Origin: Capronia americana
Lineage: Eukaryota > Ascomycota > Eurotiomycetes > Chaetothyriales > Herpotrichiellaceae
DNA: 64,000 nt
Assembly: GCA_016110215.1 (NCBI GenBank)
Contig: JADWQD010000012.1
Coordinates: forward strand, 1,054,001 to 1,118,000
Direction: 5' to 3'
A program made the translations under genes and the position numbers. Below the pieces are notes generated by a model, which did not search any database, had not been told where the DNA came from, and saw only the letters and a program-made list of their open reading frames with translations. Positions 33,536 to 44,047 of this stretch are shown here, piece by piece (the stretch's first letter is position 1; every line of letters begins with the position of its first letter).

Positions 33536-35122
33536 TTACATGGGTAAGACAATGCTCCTCCGCGGCTGTCTCTGGATGATTGGATCCTCGGGATGAAGCG
33601 AACTCATTGAACTGAACGGTCCCATACCATCCCTATCTTGGAAAACTCTGTTCAGATTCATGGCTGCTTTAGTGTACAGCACATCGATGGCCCGCTGGTC
33701 TCGGAACGGATTTGGCGACTTGTCCCAGGCATGAGGCACTTGAGGGATCATCTTGCTGTCGATACGTTTGCCCAGATTATCCAGCCGCTCGGCGAAGAGT
33801 TGCCCTTCTCGGAGAAGCATGTCCCACTCGCACAGCCACATCTGGATGTCTCGTGGTAGGCCAGTTTGAAGCATCTCATCGGGAGCCAGAGACGGAGAGG
33901 CATAAGGACTGCAGTGATGACCGTGCAGATCCGGCGCTGGGAGGTAGGAGAAGTCGAACAAATCAGTAAAAGTCTTGGACAGGCATTTTTTGGGGTTTCT
34001 CGATTCGCGGATCTTGCGTGATCGAGACATGGTCCAGTCCAACAACGGGTACCACGCCACGATGGAGCGTATTTGAAGAGGCGAGCCTGACCTTTGGCGG
34101 ACCAGATTGGAAGTGGAGTGAACAGAGCCTGAAGGCATGGGTGACAGGAAGTTGTGTGATTCATGGGGGTGATCATCGTGATCGGTCATATAAGATCCAT
34201 AGGTGTCGGTGGTTGCAGTGGTAGCGGTACTGCGAGCAGTCAGAGGTCGGGATTTGGTCTTCTCCAGGCCGTTGACCTTCCGATGGTGTGCCAAGCGCAG
34301 AGCTGAGGTAAAGGCCAGGTTTCCTCCTGCAGAGAAGCCCGAGAGAGCAATATTTGTTTGGTCGATATGGAGTTCCTCAGCATGCTCGGCCACGAACAGC
34401 AGGGCTTCGACACAATCGTCCACGGGACCGGGGAAGGGATGCTCGGGTGCAAGGCGATAATTGACGCTGACGAAGATGGAATTCGTATGCTGCAGGACAA
34501 CGCGTGCCCAATACTTGTCATCTGTTGCCTCGCCCAAACAGAACCCGCCGCCGTGGAAGTTGACAACACACGGAAAACGGTGCGAAGGATCCCGCTGGAG
34601 GACCTCGTCGTATACCGAGGGGAGGTAGAAGTATAGCTCAATAGGAACGGTGTCTGTCTCGATACCCCACTTGAAGGCCGGCTTTGCAGGACGAGGCCAT
34701 GCCCAGCTATGGAAACACATGCCCAACATCTCCAGAGCCCTCCACCACTTCGCCTTGATCACCAGCCAAGTTCTCGACGGGATGTCCTGAGCAGACAGGT
34801 GGTGTGACATGGACCGCGGCCGCATACTAAACTGTTGCTCCCCCTCTTCGGTGGAGAATGTATTTGAGAAGACTTCGGTGAGCGGGTGCTCGGGAGGCTC
34901 GAGGTTATGGTGTTGGTGATGTTGGTGGTGGTGGTGGCGGCCATCTTCAAGTTCGGGTGCGTTGGCGAAGACGATCGTAGGACTCTTGGGCGTCGCGAAG
35001 TCTTGAGCATCAGTGTTCGCTACGATTGTGTCCGGGGGTGACTCGGAGGGCGGCTTTGTTTCTCTCATCTGAATCTCTTCGCCCGGCGGTGAAATACTCA
35101 GTGGTGAGGGTGTTCGAGGCAT
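33536..35122 (-). CDS. Alpha/beta hydrolase (HSL family, candidate ErdH)
   Basis: Single exon, 528 residues. A disordered N-terminus (1-110, with a His/Gln run at about 63-72) precedes a hormone-sensitive-lipase-type hydrolase: oxyanion hole H190-G-G-G193, nucleophile S264 in GFSAGG, acid D434 (CEWDMLLREG) and base H464 (QVPHAWD). A long insertion (about 285-350, Thr/Ser/His-rich) separates the nucleophile strand from the next core strand. The family hydrolyses esters of lipids and small molecules. It lies head-to-head with erdS, 2.7 kb away. Because ErdH is the hydrolase that removes aspartate from ergosteryl-aspartate, this gene is a good ErdH candidate, but I infer that from context and fold only. 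Another esterase role is possible. Confidence 0.88.
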   Translation of the reverse strand: MPRTPSPLSISPPGEEIQMRETKPPSESPPDTIVANTDAQDFATPKSPTIVFANAPELEDGRHHHHQHHQHHNLEPPEHPLTEVFSNTFSTEEGEQQFSMRPRSMSHHLSAQDIPSRTWLVIKAKWWRALEMLGMCFHSWAWPRPAKPAFKWGIETDTVPIELYFYLPSVYDEVLQRDPSHRFPCVVNFHGGGFCLGEATDDKYWARVVLQHTNSIFVSVNYRLAPEHPFPGPVDDCVEALLFVAEHAEELHIDQTNIALSGFSAGGNLAFTSALRLAHHRKVNGLEKTKSRPLTARSTATTATTDTYGSYMTDHDDHPHESHNFLSPMPSGSVHSTSNLVRQRSGSPLQIRSIVAWYPLLDWTMSRSRKIRESRNPKKCLSKTFTDLFDFSYLPAPDLHGHHCSPYASPSLAPDEMLQTGLPRDIQMWLCEWDMLLREGQLFAERLDNLGKRIDSKMIPQVPHAWDKSPNPFRDQRAIDVLYTKAAMNLNRVFQDRDGMGPFSSMSSLHPEDPIIQRQPRRSIVLPM

Positions 35123-37821
35123 GTTGGCGACGTGAGCGTAGACCGACTACTTGTGGTGCGAGCTGAGACCATCGACCAGGTATATCGAGATCACCGTCGT
35201 CTATGAAGTCTAGCAGATTTCAAATTTCCAATCCTGCCTTTGTTTTCTAGAGGGGACGGCAGATCGTATAGGTATTCATCGATAACGAGGGTGGTAAGAG
35301 GGAGGATTCAAGTATCTCCAGGACAACAGCGGCCGCAGTAATATTCGCCCGGTTCGCTGAACTGCTCACGAGGGTGACTGCTGGTTGAGGAAGTCGTTGC
35401 GTTTACGCTCGTGATTCGACAAAACAGTGGCAGGAACACTGCGAGTTGGGAGGTTGCGAGCACCAGGACGGTGCAAGACTCGATCCGGCGTCTTTTTGCG
35501 AAGTGGAATTCGAAGAGATTCCGCACGTTCTGTGCTACAGTAGTCTGATGCTTATCGGATGACGCGTGTTTGAGTGTGGCTGTGGGCTCGTTACAGAATC
35601 CAGTGTGTTACATGCAGGGCAGTGGCTCGACCTGGAGAGGCCCGAGGTGGTGCCATTTGGGCGATCGTTGCTGGCGAACCACCGCCCAAAGACACTGCCC
35701 GGGAAAATTCAAACAAATCGCAGGCCTCCCTGCCATTGTTTAGGCGACAAGGGACCGACCCCCTTCACGAAAATTGCCTCAGCGGCGTGCGCTAAGGTGC
35801 CATCACTGCAAATAATTCTTAATGACGAGACCATTGGAAGCTTCCAACATACGAGTACACAATAGAGAATGCCTTATCATGGCCTCGTTCTTCTACGAGT
35901 ACGCAATGCACAGCACAGGCACGCAGATGCCACGACCTACTCTACAGCTCTTTATTGAAACAATCGTCAATGCACAGCAACATTTGGGAGGCTAAAGGAT
36001 CACTCATCATGCGGCTCGCAAGGCTTTCAGACCCCTGGACTCCGGATGGGACGATCCAGCCTGATGTGGAACATTCTACTCTGTACGAGTGCACGCGCTC
36101 AGCGACATGTACTCGTATGCATGCGCAGTATCTCGGCAGTTGGCCTGAAAGTTCTCTAGTCAGCAATGTGTAAATGAGTGAGTGCTTTAATCATGTAGCC
36201 AGTGTTGTTGTTCTCTCACGCATTCAATTCAGAGGGAGACGAGCTCAGGATAAAGCAGGGTGCTTCGATGTTCTGGAGCCAGGTCTCCCCCTTTTCCCAA
36301 CTGTCCTGAATCCGGATGGCTGAGGCCCCGTCGGCCATGTCAGCTTTGTGTTTCTTCTTTCCTACCTGACCACTGGCATGTTGTGGACAATGTGGTGTCA
36401 GCTGAGTATCCCACGGCAGAAGCCGTGATACCGCCCGAGGTTGAAGTTGCGAGCAAACCGCAAGATCCCGTCAACAAACTAAATACCCTCCATTGCAGAC
36501 TGCCAACGAGCTATTGCCCGGGAAGACCTCGTGCCCCTCTCCGTTCGAGTCTCTGGGGTATGCGCGCCAACTCGACCACGCAATGCTGTTTGCTGCTTGA
36601 TATGTGGAGTGGAGTCTTGTCCGGAGGACGGTTCGCATATATCCAACCCTCCTCCTGGCTGCTATAGGAGTCCCTCCTTCTCCTTTCTCTGTTGTCGCCC
36701 ACTTCATCTGTTTCAGGCTGATTTCAGACCCGGTAGATTTCAGGTCCCTCTCTGTCTTATTTCCAGTCACTTGAGTAATCCAGCCCTCAAAGGACCCCAC
36801 GCGGTTCACGTGATCACGACCGAAGGGGCGGAAGAGTCGAGTTTCGGTAGACAGCGCCTCGCGGCTCAGCGATGAGTGCCACAGCAAACCCGATGCCGTC
36901 AATGTGAGCCGGGCCAGACACGGGCTTCAGGTCGGACGGCCTCGACGGCCTTACCTCAGCAAGAGCGAAGAACAAGGAGCCCGAAGTGAGAATGACTTCG
37001 AGAGGTGTTACCTCACAGGAGAGCGCAGCCGGGCGGGTGATTGGATGATGCGGTGCCCCACCTGTCCCCTTACTCAGCCGGCTACAGCTTGAAGAAGGTT
37101 GTACCGCAGTTATGCAGCGGAAGAGTACACTGACAGGCCAGCAGCGAGCAGTGGATATCCACCGAATTAGACCGACGAAAAGACTCGGAGCGAGCTGGTG
37201 GTGCAAGCGTTTGAAGTGATGAGAAAAGGTCCGAGGGGCTGCTGCCGCGTCAGTAGACTTCTGACACCCGTTCACAAAGTGAACTGTGCGGCCTTCCGAG
37301 CTTCCGGCTTCCTGCTCTGAACAAAGCAACAACAGCCTCTCTTGATCCTCTGTCCGTCCAAGCTTCTGTTGCAGTTTCCCTGTTGCATATGCTGTGACTG
37401 CAAGGTGCCACGAGTTGGAGTCGTTGAAACTCTTTCCAACCTTATCGCAATTCGAACTTTCCGTCTTCCCCTCGTTTCTCCCGCAGCCCCTCCATCCGTC
37501 CCAGCCTCTTATTTCGCGACCGCCAGCATTCCCTAGATCGCCTGAACCGTGCGTCGAGAGTCAGGGCCACCTCGACACACAGAGTCCGTCAATTGGTGCT
37601 GCGTGTCGGCAGCTTGCCCGCAGAACCGAGTCATCGACGCCTGATCACTCAGATACAACGTAATCAGGTTTCCCTTACCAGAGGCCGATCTCCTCACTGG
37701 GCCCGCTATCCTAAAATATCCCAAGCCTGCGTCAGTTCAATCTTGTTCAAACTCATAACTTCAGCGGCAAAGACGTCCCTCTCTTTCGAGGAAAGAGCAT
37801 TATCCCTTGTCCTGCTCCATC
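35123..37821. other. 2.7-kb divergent intergenic region, hydrolase / erdS
   Basis: Should contain both promoters and long leaders. The 400 bp before the erdS ATG are pyrimidine-rich, as in many fungal housekeeping leaders. A minus-strand frame at 35308-35526 has a hydrophobic segment but no ATG and only a possible acceptor before it. No gene is claimed. Confidence 0.6.
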
Positions 37822-40814
37822 ATGTCCGTCCTTCGCAAGCTCTCCAAGCATGTCCACCCCAATGGTGGCACGGACAGCCCCAAGCACGGCGATGGCCACA
37901 GCACTCCTCTCTCCTCCCAGAGCCCCGGCCCTCACCGACGCTCCCTTGCTCAGTTCCTGCACCTGGGCGACAAGTCGGATTATACCTCCAGTGACAATGA
38001 GTCCGAGATGAGTGATTTCGACAGTGATGGCATGAGCAAGAATGCGCAGAAGAGGGCCATTGCAAAACAGAGAAGACACGAACATCGCTCCAAGCTGAGC
38101 CTCGAAAATCGCGATGACTCCGAGGAGCGCATCAAGAAGAGATTGGAAGAAGCTGGCAAAACCGAGACGGATGAAATGAAGGCCCGTTACGGCGACCTTC
38201 CTCTGATGCAGTCAACCACCCATAACACGCACCACCGCCTCGACATCAGCACCATCACCGATGAGATGGTCGGCCAGGAAGTTGTATTCCGGTGCAGATT
38301 GCACCATGTCCGAGCCATGGGGGCCAAGTTGGTCTTCCTGATCTTCAGACAACAGATCTCCACCATTCAAGGCGTCCTCGTCGAGGAACCAGGCAAGGTC
38401 TCGGCCATTATGATCCATTGGGCCGAACATCTGCGCACGGGCAACATCTTGCTCGTCAAGGGCGTTTTGCAGAAGCCGCAGATACCTGTCAAGTCTGCTT
38501 CTATCCACACCGTGGAGATCAAGGTCTCCGACTTGCACGTTGTCGTGAGACGTGCCGAGCCTGGTATATTTGCCCCCCATTCTTGTCTAGTAACCCCCCG
38601 GCTAACTGTGGATAGTTCCCTTCTCTGTGCAAGAGGCAGAATTGACGATTCTTGATGACAATGAGAAGGTCGATGGCCGCCAGAGTCAGATCCCCGACCG
38701 TGTAAGGCTGGCGAACCGAATCATGGATCTACGAACTGCCACCTCTCAGTCCATCTTCCGCATTCAGGCCGGCGTGGGAAATCTTTTCAGGAGTACTCTC
38801 GACGACCAACGCTTTGTCGAAATCCACACTCCCAAACTCCAGGGCGCCGCGACCGAGTCCGGCGCATCGGTCTTCAAGGTCAATTACTTTGGTCGTCGCG
38901 CCTTCCTGGCACAGTCTCCCCAGCTAGCGAAGCAGATGGCCATTGCGTCCGATTTCGAGCGAGTCTACGAAATCGGTGCCGTCTTCCGAGCAGAGAACTC
39001 CAACACCCACCGCCATTTGACCGAATACACCGGTCTCGATCTCGAAATGGCCATTGAGGAGCACTATCATGAAATGATGGATATTATTGACCATACCCTG
39101 AAGACCATCTTCAAGGGCGTTTACACCAAGTACCGTACTGAAGTCGAACTGGTCAAGGAGCAATTCCCCAGCGAAGATCTCGTATGGCTGGAGGAAACAC
39201 CAAGAATCCCTTTCAAAGACGCGGTACAGCTTCTTACCGACTCCGGCTGGCTGAACGAGGATGGGGAACCGGTCTCACCTCTTGAAGATTTGGCCACTCG
39301 AGACGAGATTCGACTGGGCGAGCTCATGAAGGAGAAATACAAGACAGATTACTACATCCTCGACAAGTTCCCCCGATCCGCGCGACCTTTCTACACCATG
39401 CCAGACGCCCAAGATGAACGTTATACAAACTCGTTCGATGTGTTTGTCCGTGGTCAAGAAATCATTTCCGGAGGTCAGCGTATCCACGAATCGAAGATGC
39501 TCGAGGACAACATGCGTATGGTCGGCATCGACCCCGAAGATATGGCCGACTACATGGAAGGTTTCAAATGGGGTGCCCCACCTCACGCTGGCTGTGGTGT
39601 TGGTTTGGAACGAATTGTCATGCTTATCCTAAAGCTCGGTAATATTCGTCTGGCCTCGTTATTCCACCGAGATCCCAAGTCATTCCCTGCCAAGCCAGTG
39701 GTTGAGAAACTCAGACACCCAGAAGCGGATACCTTGAACCCTGTCTGGAAACAGGAACGTGGCCGCGAAGTGGCTGTCGAAGATCGGAAGCTTCCTGACC
39801 TCTACGACCTCATTGCCAATTATGGCGATGCAACTTCGACCTCATGGGGGGATGAGCGATACCAGATCTGGCGTCATGCGGATACTGGCGCCGCAGTGTG
39901 TTACGTCCCTGAGGGACATTATGCTATTCTTCCAGGTGACCCTCTGTGCCACCCGAGCCAGTACTACAGGATTGTAGTAGCTTTCCTCCAGTGGTTGAAG
40001 AAGGAGACCCGGCTGAAGCCCCTCTGGATTCTGATCAGCCCCGAGCTAGAGGAAGTCCTCGGGGAGAGGTTGGGTTGGAAGACCCTCTCTTGTGTCGCCG
40101 AAGAGCGTGTTGACCCCCACAAGAAGTCTGCCGAGTCCGACCCGGAAGTCGCAAGGAAGATTCGCAAGGCTCAAAGTGACGGAGTTAAGATCACCGACTT
40201 ACCTCATAATGAACCCATTCCCGAGAGCATCAAAGAGCGTACCAATGCTAGGGTCAAAGATTGGTTGGCGAATCGCAAGGGTACCCAGATTCACTTGTCC
40301 AACATTGATCTCTTCCGAGATGAGAAGCACAGACGCTATTTCATCGCCGAAGACAAAGACGGTACCATCTGTGGTATTGCCGTCATGGCTGAGATTGCTC
40401 CCAAGAAAGGATGGCAAGCCAAGTACACCTTGGACTTCCCAGGAGCACCATCAGGGACCATTGAATACATCACTACGCATGCGCTCAATGCTGCTGCGAA
40501 CGCGGGTGTGCCTAGCGTTACATTTGGAGGCGGTGCCGCCAACCATTTGACCCCGGGACATCACATGAGTGGCGCCAAGGTCAAGATGTTGCAGGCCACC
40601 TACGACGCAATCGTCAAGCAGTTCAACCTGGCCAGGAAGTCCGAATTCAGAGAGAAGATGGGCGCTATAGCGGATCCTATCTGGATCGCTTATCCTCCGC
40701 ACGGGCTTGGTTCTAGGGGTATCAAAGCTATCATGCGGTAAGTTTTGATCGATTCTCCCTTGCTGAGATGTTACTGACACAAATGTCAACAGATTCTTCC
40801 AGGATGACCCTTAG
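37822..40814 (+). CDS. erdS: Ergosteryl-3beta-O-L-aspartate synthase: AspRS-DUF2156 fusion
   Basis: Model: join(37822..38563, 38616..40737, 40793..40814), 961 residues. A charged N-terminal extension (1-130) leads into an OB-fold anticodon-binding domain (about 150-245) and a class II aspartyl-tRNA synthetase core: QSPQLAKQ (348-355), motif 2 FRAENSNTHRH (371-381) and motif 3 GVGLER (575-580). From about residue 615 a DUF2156 / lysyl-phosphatidylglycerol-synthase C-type aminoacyl-transferase domain follows (VCYVPEGHYAILPGDPLC, YTLDFPGAPSGTIEYI, PIWIAYPPHGLGSRGIKAI, in short pieces). Published work on this fusion shows it charges tRNA-Asp and transfers aspartate to the 3beta-OH of ergosterol. 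Introns are 52 and 55 nt; the last exon is 22 nt. The fused layout makes a plain cytosolic AspRS unlikely. Confidence 0.95.
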
Positions 40815-42055
40815 AAAGGTGCAAGGTCTTCGCGTCCGCGGGTGAAATCCAACTTCAGCTTCCGAATGACCCAAGGGAAGAAGTCGGTGATGAGTCACGT
40901 CAAGCATATCCTTTTGGGCATTCCATGGAGCTGGTATCTGAAGATCGGCCAGCTGGAGGCGAGGGACTAAACGTCTCTCGGCCTTGTTATATTGCTACGA
41001 CAGCGCACGCAGACGAAACAATAAAGAGACCGCGGTGTAGTGGAGAAGCTGAGATTTGGGAAGTAATCTGTCGAGAGATCTTGAAAGGCTGGATGGATGG
41101 ACTATGGATGAAAGAACAATTACCCCCCTTTGTTCGTCGCTCTTGTTACCCCTTGATGTCGTTGGATGAATCTTTCAGATACCACACATAGCACAGTACA
41201 GCACAGCACATCGCAATTGATCCCCCCTATGCAATAAAGACTAGTTGTGGTCACCGCGGCGGCATATAGCCGAAGAAAGCTCGACCTCAATGTAAGACAT
41301 TAGAGACCGGAACTACTGTAGCAATGCTATGCAAAACATTTGGTCACGTTCATCATCACCTTTTTCCTTTCCCTCGTCACATGCCACGCAATGCAGAACG
41401 CTCCAGGCTCACTCAAGAACACACGCTTCGCTCAACAGCTGAAACCGAGACTACTGTATCATCACCACCGACATAGATAACCCTTTAGGTCCTCCATAAT
41501 GCATTATCGTTCGATTCATCGCAGACCACCGTGAGTCCTATGAAATTGCAAGAGACACCATTCACGCCGTTTTGAGAGCGTCGTGTGTTGACGATCGATC
41601 GACATATTCGATCGCTCACTCGCTGTGCCATGCCACTACACAGTAGCATTGTCCGACATAGATTCTCCATGGCTGTTTGTTTTCCGAGTTTTGCGAAATC
41701 GAAAAGATAGAGTGGGGGTGTGGCATCGCGTGGTGTGGCGCGGGGCGGCGAATGCTATTGCGTTCAAGCTTTTCGAAGCACAGAACTAGAGTCGAGAACA
41801 ATGCTAAAGCTTTGCATCTATATTCATCTTTGTGCTTTGTCGATGTAAGTGAGCTTGGCTTGTCTTGGTTCGGGTATCGATGGTGCCAGTCAAGTGGAAG
41901 GGTAGATCGTCATTCTAGGCTCAGCTTGGAGTGAGATTTTTGCAAATGGGCGCCGACGTCTTCGGTGTTGTTTTGTTGGTGCGGATTTTCCAGTCCCGCG
42001 CACGGCCAATGCACCTCACGATACGACGTACTGTGCATGGATCAAGCTCCAGATC
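40815..42055. other. Convergent intergenic region, erdS / wss1
   Basis: A 1.24-kb gap between two gene ends that should hold both 3' UTRs. No convincing frame, RNA gene or repeat beyond short GATCGATCGA-type motifs near 41594. Confidence 0.6.
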
Positions 42056-43462
42056 TCATGAACTCGCCTTCATGCTTCCGCACAGGCTGCACGTCCACCA
42101 CTGACTCTCCATCCAGTTGCCGCACTGCCCGCACGTCCAGCCCACAGGGTTGGTCTGGGCTTTCTGCTTGGCTGCGTTCTCGAAGCGTGCGATATTATCT
42201 GCCGCGCTACGAGAGGCTAGGACGTTGTGAGGCTGAGGTTTCGACGATTTAGAGCTAGATTTAGTGCGGGCGCTAGATGTAGATGAAACCGTGGACGAGG
42301 CAAGGGGCGGAGAAGGCGGATTGAACCATGGTGGTCTTTCGGTTTCGCAGGCCCCACAGAGGAGGTAGGTGATTGGGTTTATGAGCGTGCAGACTTCGCA
42401 AGTCCAGGTCTGTTCTTCGTGAGGGAGACGCGAGGGTGGAGGTGTGGGAGTGGGCTTCGATGCTGGTGTTGGTTTCGGTTTTGGTTTCAAACCCGGTTCG
42501 TACTCTGTCGTCGAAGTGTCCGATCCCCGGTTCTCCCTCAACTGTCGTTCGATCTGAAGTTGTTCCTCGCGCAACTTTCTCATGTCTGCCGGTGGCTGGA
42601 CGGTGTTACCCCTTTGAACCCCCCCGGTAGGGTTGTCGTGGCTGGGTGGGACGTAGCCCGTACCGAACAACCGAGCTTCTTCCTCCTGGATGATCTCGAT
42701 ATAGGCTTGCATAAGAGCTGCTTCGTCTTCATCCGCCTTCTCCGCCTGCGTAGTGGCGATTTTCTCCTTCTTAATGGCCTGTTCTTGCGCGATCTTCCTG
42801 CCCATGCCCGGCACAGTATTGCCACAGCCACGGTTGACACGATTCCGTCTCTCAGCCGCGGCGGCGATGATCTCGCGGGCATCCTGTCCACGCAGGATCC
42901 CTCGACCTCCAACTTTGCTGCCGCTACCCTGTGCGAGGACGGCACGTTGGCCACGCCGCTCCGCCGCTGCGCGAGCTTGTCGTTGGAGTTCGGATCTAGG
43001 GATACCTCTTCCGCCGAGGCGATTCCCTTTGCCCAGGAATCCTTCTCCCGTATAGCCCTTTCTGAGCAAGGCCTCGTGCTCGTCCCGCAATTTGTCCCAC
43101 AAGGCATGGAAGGCCTGATCGTGCGGGCCGTGCACAATGTGACATAACTCGTGTAGCATAGTGTCCACGACGTTCTCGAAGGGCAGGAACTGCGTATCGT
43201 CCGACGGATACCGGAGCCTCAGGTGGATGGTCTCGCCGCGGTTGATATTGAGGCCGAGCAAGTTATGTTCGTCGGGGTAGAACTCTGCTAGAATGCCGAC
43301 CCGCCATCCGCGAACGCGCATGATGGGTTTGACCAGCGAGGCAACGCGCTGGAGGATATTGAGGGCTTCATTTGGCCGGGCTTTGGAAGTCAAATGTTGG
43401 AACTGGTCGACCAGGGGGTCGAGTTCGGTTCCTCGGGTGTGCGACATGTCGGATTTCGTCAA
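42056..43462 (-). CDS. wss1: WLM-domain metalloprotease, Wss1-type
   Basis: Single exon, 468 residues. The N-terminal WLM zinc-protease domain has H104-E-L-C-H108-I-V-H-G-P-H114-D. After it lies a region with two tandem similar units (each beginning GGRGI and containing AAAERR, about 150-180 and 185-214). The second unit has a good VIM match for Cdc48/p97 binding (R196-x5-AA-x2-R206). A proline/lysine linker precedes two RanBP2-type zinc fingers (C-x2-C-x10-C-x2-C: WTCEVC...CGAC and WTCGQC...CSLC), the last at the very C-terminus. Wss1 proteases cut DNA-protein crosslinks and SUMOylated targets together with Cdc48. The start could be M1 or M6 (43447). It is divergent from the DUF1776 gene. 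Confidence 0.92.
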   Translation of the reverse strand: MTKSDMSHTRGTELDPLVDQFQHLTSKARPNEALNILQRVASLVKPIMRVRGWRVGILAEFYPDEHNLLGLNINRGETIHLRLRYPSDDTQFLPFENVVDTMLHELCHIVHGPHDQAFHALWDKLRDEHEALLRKGYTGEGFLGKGNRLGGRGIPRSELQRQARAAAERRGQRAVLAQGSGSKVGGRGILRGQDAREIIAAAAERRNRVNRGCGNTVPGMGRKIAQEQAIKKEKIATTQAEKADEDEAALMQAYIEIIQEEEARLFGTGYVPPSHDNPTGGVQRGNTVQPPADMRKLREEQLQIERQLRENRGSDTSTTEYEPGLKPKPKPTPASKPTPTPPPSRLPHEEQTWTCEVCTLINPITYLLCGACETERPPWFNPPSPPLASSTVSSTSSARTKSSSKSSKPQPHNVLASRSAADNIARFENAAKQKAQTNPVGWTCGQCGNWMESQWWTCSLCGSMKASS

Positions 43463-44047
43463 TTCACCGTTTGAGCGAGGAAGATGTATGATGGTTCGAG
43501 ACGACCGATGCTGATAATGATTGGGGGACTTTTCTTCCGTTTGCGGCTGCGCTTTCCTCTACATCTGCAACAGTGAGGGAACAGGGTCATTCATTGCGCA
43601 GTGACAATCAATCTATTGGCACCATCCAATGAACCGCCTGGAGTGTGGAGTGGTGAAATGCATAGATCCAGAGTAGAAAGAAAGAATTTGCACACGCTAT
43701 CGTGGATGCACCCCCGTACCCAGTAGACGCCGGAAGATGCCAGAAGGAAAGTGTCTACCCGTTCATGTTGTAAGGTAGAAGACAATTCTATGAGGGCTGG
43801 ATGATTCGTAATGAACCTCAGCCTGATGGACGACGGAGGCGAATGGGAGCCTGCCACGTGATGGATGAGCAGACGCTCCCCGCGCGGCGAGGTCTGGAGG
43901 TGGTGCCAGGAACCTCATCTCGAGCATGACCCTAGCTCTAGCGAGCTCTACCATTCAGTGACCTAAAATCCTCGACGCCACTGCCCCGTCGACATCTTCG
44001 TGCCAGGCAGGGTCGTCTACCCAATATCATAACATACCACACCCAAG
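43463..44047. promoter_or_regulatory. Divergent promoter region, wss1 / DUF1776
   Basis: This 585-bp head-to-head gap is the only space for both promoters. No TATA box or palindromic site stood out. Minus-strand frames inside it are not supported. Confidence 0.5.

Noticed and set aside
35308..35526. 72-codon minus-strand frame with a hydrophobic segment
   Set aside because: No ATG; a possible acceptor precedes it but no matching upstream exon was found.
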